From NCBI RefSeq assembly GCF_964340395.1, contig NC_135551.1, forward strand, positions 28,850,880 through 28,914,879: 64,000 nucleotides of DNA, in the 5' to 3' direction. A program made the position numbers and the translations under genes. Below, in pieces: positions 1 through 13,200 of this stretch (its first letter is position 1; every line of letters starts with the position of its first letter). The notes below the pieces were generated by a model, which was not told the DNA's origin, ran no database searches, and saw only the letters and a program-made list of their open reading frames with translations. The DNA is from Glandiceps talaboti (taxonomy: Eukaryota > Hemichordata > Enteropneusta > Spengelidae).

Positions 1-138
1 GAGAGTACTAGAAGGTTATAACAAGTTTATGTACAATCACTAAAATTATATCTATTGCTTACATCAAATGTAACATTTTAAACATTGATAATATTGTCTA
101 TCTCTGTATCTATATCTCACCCAGTTGTTTGTTGTTTT

Positions 139-190
139 TATTTGTTTGTTTGTTTGTTTGTTTGCTTGTTTGTTTGTTTGTTTGTTTGTT
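139..190 (+). repeat. TTTG tetranucleotide array
   Basis: About 12 TTTG units with one TTGC variant. Confidence 0.9.
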
Positions 191-384
191 CATATTACTG
201 TCATGATTTAAACCATACATGTTATTTAGATAGTATATTTCATTGTTAGTTTTCACTACAACTCAATATAGCTGTTGCTGCCAATTCATTTAGTAATCCA
301 GAAAATTATTTGTTGTTGGTTTGGTGGTGGCAGAAGATTCAAGGATATGAAATGGCCTTGTAATTCTTTTACATTTCACCCATT

Positions 385-480
385 TTCGCAAACCAGAGTT
401 ATTATTTCCTCCACTACACTTCGAAATAAAAGGAACGGCTCATTAAGAAGGGTGCCGTAAAACAGTTGTGGTTTGTGAAG
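385..480. repeat. Dispersed repeat, copy 1 (inverted relative to 8045)
   Basis: CGAAATAAAAGGAACGGCTC, TTAAGAAGGGTGCCGTAAAAC and AACCAGAGTTATTATTTC match the reverse complement of 8045-8140. No coding content seen. Confidence 0.55.
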
Positions 481-574
481 ATTCATTTCACCACTTTCTA
501 TGCATTTCATAGGAAAACTACACATATAGGCAGCATCTGTTGTATATCGTATCTCTAGTAACAATCCAGTCAAT

Positions 575-1012
575 TTATTGCACTTGTGATTACTGTTATC
601 AACTTAAAAGAAAAGTCCAGTCAGACTTATTTCTGCCTTTAGTACACTTGTATTGATTACTATTATCAACCTAAAGAAAAAGTCCAGTCAGACTTATTTC
701 TACCTTTAGTACACTTGTATTGATTACTGCTATCAACTTAAAGGAAAAGTCCAGTCTGACTTATTTCTATCTTTTGTTCACTTGTATTGATTACTGCTAT
801 CAACTTAAAGGAAAAGTCCAGTCAGACTTATTTCTGCCTTTAGTACACTTGTATCGATTACTGCTATCAACTTAAAGGAAAAGTCCAGTCAGATTTATTA
901 CTGCCTTTAGTACACTTGTATTGATTACTGCTATCAACTTAAAGGAAAAGTCCAGTCAGACTTTTTTCTGTCTTTAGTACACTTGTATTAATTACTGCTA
1001 TAAAAGTCCAGT
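575..1012 (+). repeat. 67-bp tandem repeat, about 6.5 copies
   Basis: The unit contains TATCAACTTAAAGGAAAAGT, CCAGTCAGACTTATTTCTG and CCTTTAGTACACTTGTATT. It is upstream of the kinesin gene; no coding content. Confidence 0.88.
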
Positions 1013-1235
1013 CAGAAATACATTATTTAAAAATAATGAAATATGAGAGCATGTTTTTGACATATAATGTGTAGACGGAACAACTGAGCACCGATTGAGA
1101 CATTTCGATGATATGTATCGATATGACAGCGAAATGGACCTAAAAAACAAAGGTTGCCAGTGGAATGCTTAAAACGTTAGCTGGCGCTGTTTAAAAGGTG
1201 CACGGCCACTCAGTGACTGCTTTTGTGTTCTGTCT

Positions 1236-1465
1236 GTGTATATTGAATGAGAACAATAAATTCTTTATGTAACTATTAGATACTGGGGAAACTGAAACTT
1301 TCTAAGCCCAGCCCCCCCCCCCCCTCCCTCCCCCACCCACCCAAGATGTTACATCTTGAATATATAGTGAACATATATTGAATGACAGCGATAAAATCTT
1401 TATATATCAGATGTTGGGGAAACTGAAACATTCCTAGCCCAGTCCTCCTCCGCCACTCCCCATTT
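1236..1465 (+). repeat. Diverged direct repeat of about 100 bp with C-rich ends
   Basis: TATATTGAATGAGAACAATAAA...GGGGAAACTGAAACTTTC followed by CCCAGCCCC is repeated as ATATTGAATGACAGCGATAAA...GGGGAAACTGAAACATTCC followed by CCCAGTCC. Both copies end in a poly-C/pyrimidine run. Confidence 0.7.
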
Positions 1466-2675
1466 TTCATTCCCCATACCTCGGTTATAACAATAGATCA
1501 ATAGATTGTGTCAGTTGATAGCACAGTATATCTATATAAATATATAGATTGACAATTGAACTTTGCTATGCGATAACACAACCTCACGCGTGCTGTCTTT
1601 TGACAGAAAGATCCGGGTCATGTACCATATACATTTACTTGTTGTCATGGTAGCTGAACGCGCTTTGAACCATACACCTGTCGGCCATGATAGCCAATAT
1701 GTTGTACCACAGTGCGTATGACGGAACTAAGAAGTGTTTTGTTAAATAGTTGTTGGAATTTGTAAAATGCGTTCGCTGTTTCCAACCACGATTTCTGTTT
1801 AAGGTAAGATTAGCGACTTTGGAGCTGTTGTGAGTGGAATCGTAAATTGCTGTATGGTACGACATAATATTTTCGAGGGACAGTTCCGTACTCGGACTGT
1901 ACTTCCGGGTTCTTGCTTACAGCTGTACGTGCAGATAGGTCCCCACGTACATTTAAATGTTTCTACGTATTTCCAATTATAACTAGAATTATCAATTTTC
2001 CAATTGACTACTTTGATTTTTAAAAAGTGGGTGGGGAGTGTGTATATACATGTTTTGTATGCTAAACGGTTGTATTGATATTGCCATTGGACATTTCGCT
2101 CACGATTAGCGACTCGGAAGGTCAAGAAAGCTGAACAGATAGGTTATTCATTAACACTTTAATTACATAATTTACCAAACTATTTTATCAGACATTTTGG
2201 AAACATTTCAAAAGATAGAGTATAAGATAGACACGTTCTTTATCAAACAATGACGTCACTAATATCTGACAATCTAGTGCAGTAGTCAGACGTAGAGAAT
2301 ATTGTATATTTCTTCCGCTTTCACTCTTAACTCCAATAATGAAATTCACATCAAAGCAATGCAATGCAATGCAACTTTCTTTTATGCACACATCTACACA
2401 CGCACGCAAATGAAAACTAGATGGCCTCAATAAGACTGATATTCTTTCTAACCTCTGGAACTCTATGGCAACACAGCCTTACAGTAAGCTTAAGGCTTAC
2501 AGGGGTAATCCAACGATAAACTGACAAGATCTTGAAGGGATATGTGTCCGTACATTTCATAGAAGAAGCGAATGGTTTATACTTCGAATGATGTCTTTAT
2601 TTCTTGTCAACAGTACACGATACAGTAGTATAGTAATTAAGTTGTGTTCATCGCAATACGACGCGTCATCGTACA

Positions 2676-3108
2676 ATGGGAAACGGCGCAGGCAAAAAAA
2701 CAAGGGCAACTCCAGCATCGCCCACAACACTGTCGACGTCCACGATACAGAGACAGTCTGCCACTACAAGTGAAACACGCAATGTAAGTATTTGCTATCT
2801 TTGTCACCAGCACAAATTCTGTAAAATAATTTATCAGACTTAGTATTGTCATGTTAATCCATGATACATGCTGTTGTATTAAAGTATATATAATTAATTC
2901 ATACAGGCAGACGTCGACGATGAGACGTATGCATATATGCTACAAGCTGAAGAAATAGAAAAGGTAATGTGATGATTTATCCTCACGCATAATTTAGGTG
3001 ATTTTAATGAGTTTGAAAATAACTGATGATGAAATGAATGTACGTGTGTATGATAATTATGAATAATAAGTAACCCAAATAAAAATGTGTGTGTTTATGT
3101 CCCTCGCG

Positions 3109-3155
<47 letters not shown>

Positions 3156-3444
3156 CTAGTTTGACAAACACACTTGCTGCACGCATATACTCGTAACTAT
3201 AACCTCCTGAAAAGACATTGAATGATGCGTTAATTATTTGATATGTATAATTTGATACTTAACTTTTGACATGTATATCTGGTGCTCAGCTCCAAACAGT
3301 ATTAACAAGAGCGTTGTTATTCAGATATATAATACTTTGATACCCTTTAAATACTATTTTATTTTTAAACTCTATAGGGTGGAAATATAGACGAATACTA
3401 CAAAGTTGCCGGAGATGTAAGTATTTACAATTGTAAATGTACGT

Positions 3445-3527
<83 letters not shown>

Positions 3528-3528
3528 T

Positions 3529-3560
<32 letters not shown>

Positions 3561-3798
3561 GGCAGGCAGGCAGGCAGACAGGCAGACAGACAGACAGACA
3601 GACAGGCAGGCAGACAGACAGACAGGCAGGCAGACAGACAGACAGACAGACAGACAGACACACACACATACACACAGACAGACAGACAGATAGACAGACA
3701 GACAGACAGACACATACATACATACATACATACATACATACATACATACAGACAGACAGAAATACATACATACATACATACATACATACATACATACA

Positions 3799-3830
<32 letters not shown>

Positions 3831-6800
3831 CATACATACTGTACATACATACATACATACATACATACATACATACATACATACATACATACATACATAC
3901 ATACATACATACATACATACATACATACATACATACATACATACATACATACATACATACATACATACATACATACATACATAGAGACAGAGAGAAATGG
4001 ATTGCGGATTGCGTTTATATATTTTCATCAAAATATTAGACACTTAGTCTAGTCTATTAGCACTGTCTATATATAATGTGAAATATCAGTGAAATACATT
4101 TTCCATTCGAGATTTCAAACCTCAGAAATTTTACCACTGCTTCCAGAGTGAGTTTGTATATATTTCATATTTATTTCAGGCAGGCCAAGAACTTCAAGAT
4201 TTTGAGACTTATTATCACCCAGATGGACAAATTTTCAATTGTATGAAGCAAGGAAATCAAAGATTATACTTTGACTCGGAAACGTCACAGGTTTGTTTAG
4301 TTCTTATATGTACTGGACACTGGATACATTACGACTGTCACATTGAATGCTTTGAGACTGTCACATTGAATGCATTAAGACTGTCACATTGAATACATTG
4401 AGAGTTTGAGACTGTCGCATTGAATGCATTGAGAGTTTGAGACTGTCACACTGAATGCATTGAGAGTTTGAGACTGTCGCATTGAATGCATTGAGACTGT
4501 CACACTGAATGCATAGAGACTGTCACACTGAATGCATTGAGACTGTCACACTGAATGCATTGAAACTGTCACATTGAATGCATTGAGACTGTCACACTGA
4601 ATGCATAGAGACTGTCACACTGAATGCATTGAGACTGTCACATTGAATGCATTGAAACTGTCACGTTGAATGCATTGAGACTGTCACACTGAATGCATTG
4701 AAACTGTCACACTGAATGCATTGAGACTCACACTGAATGCATTGAGAATGCCACATTGAATGCATTGAAACTGTCACACTGAATGCATTGAAACTGTCAC
4801 GTTGAATGCATTGACACTGTCACACTGAATGCATTGAGACTGTCACATTGAATTCATTGAGACTGTCACACTGAATGCATTGAAACTGTCACGTTGAATG
4901 CATTGAGACTGTCACAATTAATGCATTGAGAATGTCACATTGAATGCATTGAGACTGTCACACTGAATGCATTGAAACTGTCACACTGAATGCATTGAGA
5001 CTGTCACACTGAATGCATTGAGACTGTCACATTGAATGCATAGAGACTGTCACATTGAATGCATTGAATCTGTCATATTGAATGCATTGAGACTGTCACA
5101 TTGAATGCATAGAGACTGTCACATTGAATGCATTGAATCTGTCATATTGAATGCATTGAGACTGTCACATTGAATGCATTGAGACTGTCGCACTGAATGC
5201 ATTGAGAATGTCACATTGAATGCATTGAATCTGTCACACTGAATGCATTGAAACTGTCATATTGAATGCATTGAGACTGTCACACTGAATGCATTGAGAA
5301 TGTCACATTGAATGCATTGAGACTGTCACATTGAATGCATAGAGACTGTCACACTGAATGCATTGAAACTGTCACACTGAATGCATTGAGAATGTCACAT
5401 TGAATGCATTGAGACTGTCACACTGAATGCATTGAGAATGTCACATTGAATGCATTGAGACTGTCACATTGAATGCATAGAGACTGTCACACTGAATGCA
5501 TTGAAACTCACACTGAATGCATTAAGAATGTCACATTGAATGCATTGAGACTGTCACACTGAATGCATTGAGAATGTCACATTGAATGCATTGAGACTGT
5601 CACAGTGAATGCATTGAGACTGTCACACTGAATGCATTGAAACTGTCACATTGAATGCATTGAGACTGTCACACTGAATGCATTGAGACTGTCACATTGA
5701 ATGCATTGAGACTGTCACATTGAATGCATTGAGACTGTCACATTGAATGCATAGAGACTGTCACACTGAATGCATTGAGACTGTCACATTGAATGCATTG
5801 AGACTGTCACATTGAATGCATTGAGACTGTCACATTGAATGCATAGAGACTCAATTGAATGCATTGAGTAATAACTTTCCAATTATATTTCAAGGTTTCT
5901 ATATGGAGTGGGTGTTAGAGGACAGTGTCACTTTTATTAGTATATATAGCCATCAAAAGAAATGTTTATTTTACCTGTTCCTTTTAACGATAAATCTTGG
6001 TGCATGTTACATTGTAATTAAATCACTTACATATTGTTATTTTAGAATTGGAAACCATTCCCTAGCGAGTGGGAGCAACATGGTACATTTGTACCTGGTT
6101 ATCACCATGATGACAATGTTACAACTCTAATCCGTCCAAGTGCTCCACAACAATCAACTCGAATGTCATCACCAGTACACCATTCCATGCCCAAATCTCA
6201 AGACCCCCCAGTGGTGAGATGACTTATTTATTACGTATTCATTCTTGAACCATCATCACATACGACATCATATTTTTTCCGCTGGATCTACAAAAATCCG
6301 CTGTCTTTTACATGATGTCGCAAAGAGGACCGTCCAATGGTTTTACGACGCGACGGTGCCACATGCTTGTATCATCAACTTAAAGGACTTGAGCATCGCC
6401 TTTAAATTATCGTCATGAGTTATGAAAATACATGCATTAATTTCAGTGCCAATTTCACTTTTTAACCGAAAGACAATCGCATTTGATGTAAAACTCAACG
6501 AACCACTTCTGAACCATAAGACATCAGCTACTTCATTCAAGTGTCTACTACTAAGCTGATATTTTAACCAAAAATAAAAACAGTCTTGATGAAATAAAGA
6601 TGCGACAGGAAAACACGGCAAAGGTTTGAATAACAGAGACACAAAGTTGAACCCATGAAAAGTTTCTTTAAACAGTGTAAACTTTTTACTTTTTTCAGGT
6701 TCCAAAAGCTCAATTTGAGTCCTTACAAGGTGAGAACCAGAAATTGAAAACTCAGGTAAGAGAATATATATACGTCGATCATTCTATCGATGTTTCGGTT

Positions 6801-7125
6801 TATGGACATACGTGTGTGTTCTCTTCTTTCGTAACCATACTACATTGAATTTGTTGGAATTCAGTGAGATAGTACTTGTACGTGAACTACCATAAGTACT
6901 AGTTGGCATTATTTATAAAACAATCAAACATACTGCGTGATTCGGTAATATGTTAAGCTCAAGTCTGACCATGTCACAAATAAAAGCACTTTCCCGCCAA
7001 TATCAAGCAGAAGAAAAAAAATCTTCAGTAATTTTTCATTTTATTTTAGACTAGAATGAATGAGATAAACTTTTTGTGAGTAATCAATGCCAACATTAAC
7101 ACTGTAGTTAAAATCGATTAAATTG

Positions 7126-7224
<99 letters not shown>

Positions 7225-10200
7225 GAGTCTACAATTATATAACATCGTCTTGAACTAGAGGTTAAAGGTCATATGCAACTGGTAATTCTTATCGTATGAC
7301 GTGATGACGCCAACATGTAGCTGGTTGAGATGGAAACGTAATTTATGACGGATGTTAGAATTACAGGTAGAATGAATTTATGGATGAATTTTCTTGTTTG
7401 TCAATCTATCATAATAAATCTCGTTTACAGATATTTCTTCTACAAAGAAAAATTGCTTTACTGGGAAATCAAGCCAGAACAAATCGAACTCAAATGGTAG
7501 GTACATTGCGTAGAAGCTACGACATCTAAGAAAAAGAGAGGAAGGGGGGGGGGGGGGGGTCGGCTCATTCAAAATTTGTAATCTATATTACGGAAGTTTA
7601 TTAAATACACGACCAATTTTCAATCGTGGCCGGAGAAGACGTTTTATATTTACTTCTTAAATTATCAAGTAAAATCAAGTAATTTGGACAGTTCAACATT
7701 GATTTTCAGCCAGTAGATCCAATCTCACCAAATTTGTACCTTCTCATCTTGGGCAAATGGGCCCTAATATTCAAATCTTTGCTATGCGCTATTTTGGGGA
7801 CCTGTATTATACACATGTCACGTGATATGCGTAAATCTCTACCTGCAAGTTTCTTTATAACAGTTCCAAAGCCAACGGTTTCAACAAACTTTGAAATCGG
7901 TGAATCAGAACTTACGACACTTGAAGATTAAGAAGCATGAACTGAAAAACTTAGTAACTCAAAACCTGCAAGGTAAGTTATAATGTGAAGTTCAGATGTG
8001 TAGGTGGACTCGTTGCAAGAACTATACTGACGATGTAAAGACATCGTCGCAAACCACGACCGTTTTACGGCACCGTTCTTAACGAGCCGGTCCCTACTAT
8101 TTCGAAGAAATAATAGCTCTGGTTTTCGAGAATGTGTAAAGAGTAAGTCGATACATCGCTTTCAGTGGTACAAGCTAATTAATTCATAAAATTTTACTTG
8201 GGTGAAAATACTTACAAAAAACTCGATCAAAGTATTTTGATGTATGCCTTGTCGTGACAGATCATCGTATAGAATTGTGAACACGTGATAATAAAGATTT
8301 CCTGGACATCTTAGCATAGACTTGTGAATACTCTCTTTAATAAGTAGTATGAACTATAGGTTGAGTTCTGCCAATAGCAAGTGGAGGCTTGGTATGGAGT
8401 ATACCACAAACAGTTTACATTGGCTGTAAAAGAAATTCAAAATTCAAGCTCCTTTCTCGATAGTAGTATGAACTACAGGTTGAGTTATGCCAATAGCAAG
8501 TGGAGGCTTGGTATGGAGAATACCACAGACAGTTTACATTGCCTGTAAGAAAGAGGTAATAACGATATATTCAAAGCTTATATTGACTATAACAGGGATT
8601 CATAACTATACCAGGTAAGAAAAAACTAAATTAAGAAACATAAATAATAAAAATACATACAATTTGTTTTGCTAGGAGAAACACTAGTCTTAGCAAACAA
8701 TCATTTATAGACGTCATCAAAATATCTCTGGGTTTTTGATTTTTTTTAGATTTCAAAGGATTTATTCAAGATCAAAGAATAAATCTTGAGGGTCATACGT
8801 CGACCACCCAAATTACGTTACATGTCCCGGATGACACTAATGTTGAAGTAGAACAACTGAGGGCGTGCTATCGAAAAGAGTGTCTTCAGAGAAAAACATT
8901 CTACAACAAGGTACATTATATTAGTTGTATGCTTCGAATTTTTTTCATTTGATTTTGACAAATAAGGCTAACTGTCTTTCACAATTGAAGTTACACATGC
9001 TTGTTTCTTTAGATAATTTATTTAATTTCATCTTGACAAATAAGCCCTATGGGCTGGGTGATGTATTAACTTTCTGTTCTTTTCATTGTCAAGCTCCAAG
9101 AAGCAAAAGGAAATGTTCGTGTATTCTGTCGTTGTTGCTATGGTGATAAATCCAAGTTTGCCATCGAAATAGTATCAGACCAAGAGATACGATGTGATGA
9201 CAGGGAAACAGTTTACAGATTCGATAAAGTATTTATACCAACTGCTTCGCAATCAGAGGTAATTACAGTCCATAGGGGCGCGTTGTTTTCCTTAGATTGT
9301 AGTTTCCCTTGTCTAGAGGTTAAGTATGACAACGTTTTGACTTGAATATATTTCCCCTACCTTTATGGAAAGAACAGAGATCGTACATATTGTTCCATTT
9401 GTAGTAGCAGGATTCGTGTGATATTTCCCTTTAGGAAAACAACAGTCTCAGCCATAAAACGTGTCCCTGTGGTAATTGTCCAGCTAAAAGTTGTCACTAT
9501 AACAACAATCAAATAAACAATAAGACGTATATAGTAGATGACATTATTACAGGTATTCATAAACCGATCCATGTAAACCCTTTGTCGTACAGGTTTTCGA
9601 AGAAGTGATGCCATTGGCTACGTCATGTGTTGATGGTTATAGTGTATGTTTACTAACCCATGGCCACTCGGAATCCGGTAAAAGTTTCACGATGTTGGGA
9701 ACAGAGGAAAACCCTGGTGTTGGCTTTCGAACAGCCAAAAAACTAATGGATTTGAGACGAGAACAAATCAGGGTTGAATTCAAGGTACTTAACAGAACAA
9801 CTAGTATTTGTTTCCATTTTCCATTTTTTGATTTTTGTTGCGATGTTTTATTTTGAACGATATCAAAAATTATGTGAAAATTTCACAACTATATTTATCT
9901 TCATTCTATCTTCTACGTGTCCAATGTCGATAATTCTCTTCGAAATAGAAACAATTCGTGAAAAAATCACTGGCATATATCGATATCAAACAAAAATAGT
10001 GGGACACGGACTACATGACATTGGTGTTCAATTTGTTATTTATGTAAACACAGTAGGGAATTCGAATTGACCATAGAAAGCACATTTTATGATGGTGAAA
10101 GCATTATGTAAATTTTTCAAATTAAAAATTCTTGAGTAAAAAATGGTTGGTATGATACATTATCATATTTCCATTTTGTCATGCTAGATCATCAATCCAT

Positions 10201-13200
10201 TTGTCTGAATATATTTTTTCAATGCAACTCTTGCAGTTTTCAATGCTAGAGGTCTACGATGAGCAAGTTTATGATCTGCTCGGAGACAAAACTAACACTG
10301 CATTGAAAGTCATCGATGGTAATACACAGAATGAACTCACCAACGTAGAGGGCGTAGTACAAATTTCAGTTAACAGTATTGAAGATATACGAGAACAAGA
10401 AAAGAAGGGGACCAAAAGTCGGTTGGACGTAGTGCAAATAAGAAAATCGGAGTGGTAACTTAGCTTATTTTTTATTAGAAAAGACCTACCCTTTTCATGA
10501 TTTTCCCTTCATTTGTTTTTTCTCGGATATGAAATTCCAGCACATTAACTTATGTCTATTGTTGATATGACATCCAGTAACTATACAATTTTACTGTATT
10601 TTGTTTAAATGTGTTATATTCACCGAGTTGGGTTACCATTTTCATTGGGCATTTTTGCCAGGCTTTCTGTTTGAGGAACAAAGATCCCTTTCTAAAGATA
10701 AGGGCGTTTATTTGGTAATTGATAACACCACAGCAGACATTTGTCTAGACTGAGATAATTGTAATGTTATATTGACAGATCTACAGAAAATTCAAATCTA
10801 GTTTTAGGCGAACATATAAGTATATGGGTTTGTAAATACATATCAGTAAAACTATAGTTATTCTACCACCAGTTAATCTCGGTTTGGGGAGTCGTAGGCA
10901 GAGCCCCCAGCGGCGAAAGTCTGGGTAACCGAGACTACCCATCAGTTGCTATAAACGGAAACAGAAGCAGTTCTGAGGGAATTAGTAGGTTGGAAATTAA
11001 ACAAGTAATAGTTTGCGAAAACAAATCTGCATTGTCACTTCACGGACATTTCGATCTGACACGGGTATAAAAAGAAGATAAAACAAAAATAATAGGTTTT
11101 ACATATTTACAAATATGAGAATATGTAAAACAATACATAACGGGGAGAACAAACCAACGAATTATCAACATGCAAAACTGTATCGTAACTTGAAGTTCCA
11201 TCTTGGGCGAAGTGAATATATACTTTTCCTACGAAGCGTTGTGTATGGTTGTCCTTTTCACCGCAAGTAATCAGTCACGTCCTTTCTAACCTCCAGTAAT
11301 CGGTCACGTCCTTTCTAACCTCCAGTGATAGGTCACGTCCTTTCTAACTTCCAGTAATCGGTCACGTCCTTTCTAACCTCCAGTAATCGGTCACATCTCG
11401 TCCTGATACTTCAAGTTAACACTGTGGACACTATATCCAATGTATCGACTACTGGTTGCCTTGTTATCGTGGACATGGCAGGATCAGAAACTGTCCAATT
11501 ACTGAAGTCAACCAAACACAAACAATCCGTGACAGAATCAGCATCGGTGCAAAAGTCATTCGTTGCACTGCGTCAGGTGAGAACTAAATATCAACTTTAG
11601 AGAAGACAACAATGTTGTGTTGTGTTGTGTTGTGTTGTGTTGTGTTGTGTTGTGTTGTGTTGTGTTGTGTTGTGTTGTGTGGTGTGTGGTGTGGTGTGGT
11701 GTGGTGTGCTGTGCTGTGCTGTGTTGTGTTGTGTGGTGTGCTGTGTTGTGTGGTGTGGTGTGGTGTGGTGTGCTGTGCTGTGTTGTGTTGTGTTGTGTTG
11801 TGTGGTGTGGTGTGGTGTGTTGTGTTGTGTTGTGTGTTGTGTTGTGTTGTGTTGTGTTGTGTGGTGTGGTGTGTGGTGTGGTGTGGTGTGGTGTGGTGTG
11901 TTGTGTTGTGTTGTGTTGTGTGGTGTCGTGTGGTGTGTTGTGTTGTGTGGTGTGGTGTGGTGTGTTGTGTTGTGTGGTGTGGTGTGGTGTGGTGTGTGGT
12001 GTGGTGTGGTGTGGTGTGGTGTGTTGTGTGGTGTGGTGTGTTGTGTTGTGTGGTGTGGTGTGGTGTGGTGTGTTGTGTTGTGTTGTGTTGTGTGGTGTGG
12101 TGTGGTGTGGTGTGGTGTGGTGTGGTGTGGTGTGGTGTGTTCGTCGTTGAGAAAGCAGTTTGGATGAGATGAGATATCAAGTTCAGTAAAAGTGGTCACA
12201 AGATTTTATGTTCAGATAAATACAAGAAAGATAGTCCACAATCAAAGTGTCTGCGCTGTATTTAGTTATGTAATAGTAAAACGGTAGCAACATGCGCACT
12301 AGTACTAAATTTAATGCTATTATACTAGGAAAGTGTACACGTTTAAACATTCAAACATGCAGTGACGTCATAGATCAGATTATGATGAATCACTTTCACA
12401 GTGACAAGTTAAACTCAGCTGTATTTATATCTCATCATGAAACGTACTAGTCTCACTGAGCTTGAAATCTCATCTCATCAAAACTACATACTCACCCTGT
12501 AACGGTTGTAACTTTTTATTTGTCAGATATTGAAGGCTCTTCGTACTAATGATACAAGTGTTGCGGCGTACAAGAATTCTACATTAACACGTCTACTTCA
12601 ACCATTTCTAGGCAAAGACGCCAAGGTAATCGTGATATGTCCTTAAAAAGAACAAAAACTTGTCAATTTTTCTTAAGAAATTTAGTCCGAAACATTCAGT
12701 TGGCAGACAGTTTTTCGACGTCAACTCATTCTTACATGTTCTATACAACCTATTCCAACACGACATAATCACACTGCAAGCTACAATGTTCTTACAACTG
12801 CAGATTTTCTAGCATAGTATGCACAAAATGTCTAGTATTATATTATACCTGAGTATTTAAGAAACATATCTAACCACCGAATGTATAGTTTAAAATATTA
12901 TATATATCACGTTGGGTTTGACGCTATTGCAAACGAGCTATATAAAAAAAGTGTTGCTAGTATGCTTTCATTTGATTAACTGAGTTTGAAGATCTTTTAA
13001 CATTTTGGTGAAAAGCAATGTACGCTGAAATCAACACCCATGGTGATCATCATACCATATAAATATATGTTTTGGGCCAAAAAAATATCACTCCGGTATA
13101 TTCGGTCATGTTGTAAGGACAAAATTGTCAAGATTTCCACTTATCATCAACTGTAGATTCTGACTGCTGAAAATTACAGTAGATTTAAAAATCAGCTATG

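Larger units (their letters stand above)
1..2675. other. Intergenic region upstream of the kinesin gene
   Basis: No gene was recognised. It holds a TTTG array, a dispersed repeat, the 67-bp tandem array and the C-rich direct repeat. Open frames here have no recognisable domain. The kinesin promoter and any 5' untranslated exon should lie in the last few hundred bases, but no TATA or initiator is decisive. Confidence 0.6.

Noticed and set aside
3425-4043. Long open frames rich in MYVC, HTYI or DRQT
   Set aside because: They are translations of CAGA/CATA microsatellites in all frames. The same applies to 34690-35959, 26407-26982, 11584-12199 and 34235-34628.
6343-6705. 120-codon minus-strand frame in a kinesin intron
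   Set aside because: No motif, no splice or context support; it overlaps intron sequence of the opposite-strand gene.
7710-7931. Open frame starting PVDPISPNLY after an AG
   Set aside because: It ends in a stop and overlaps in another frame the better exon 7864-7972, whose phase and coiled-coil content fit the neighbours.
10870-10945. Inverted repeat TCTCGGTT / AACCGAGA as a regulatory element
   Set aside because: Short and imperfect, with no neighbour that suggests a role; common in intronic repeats.
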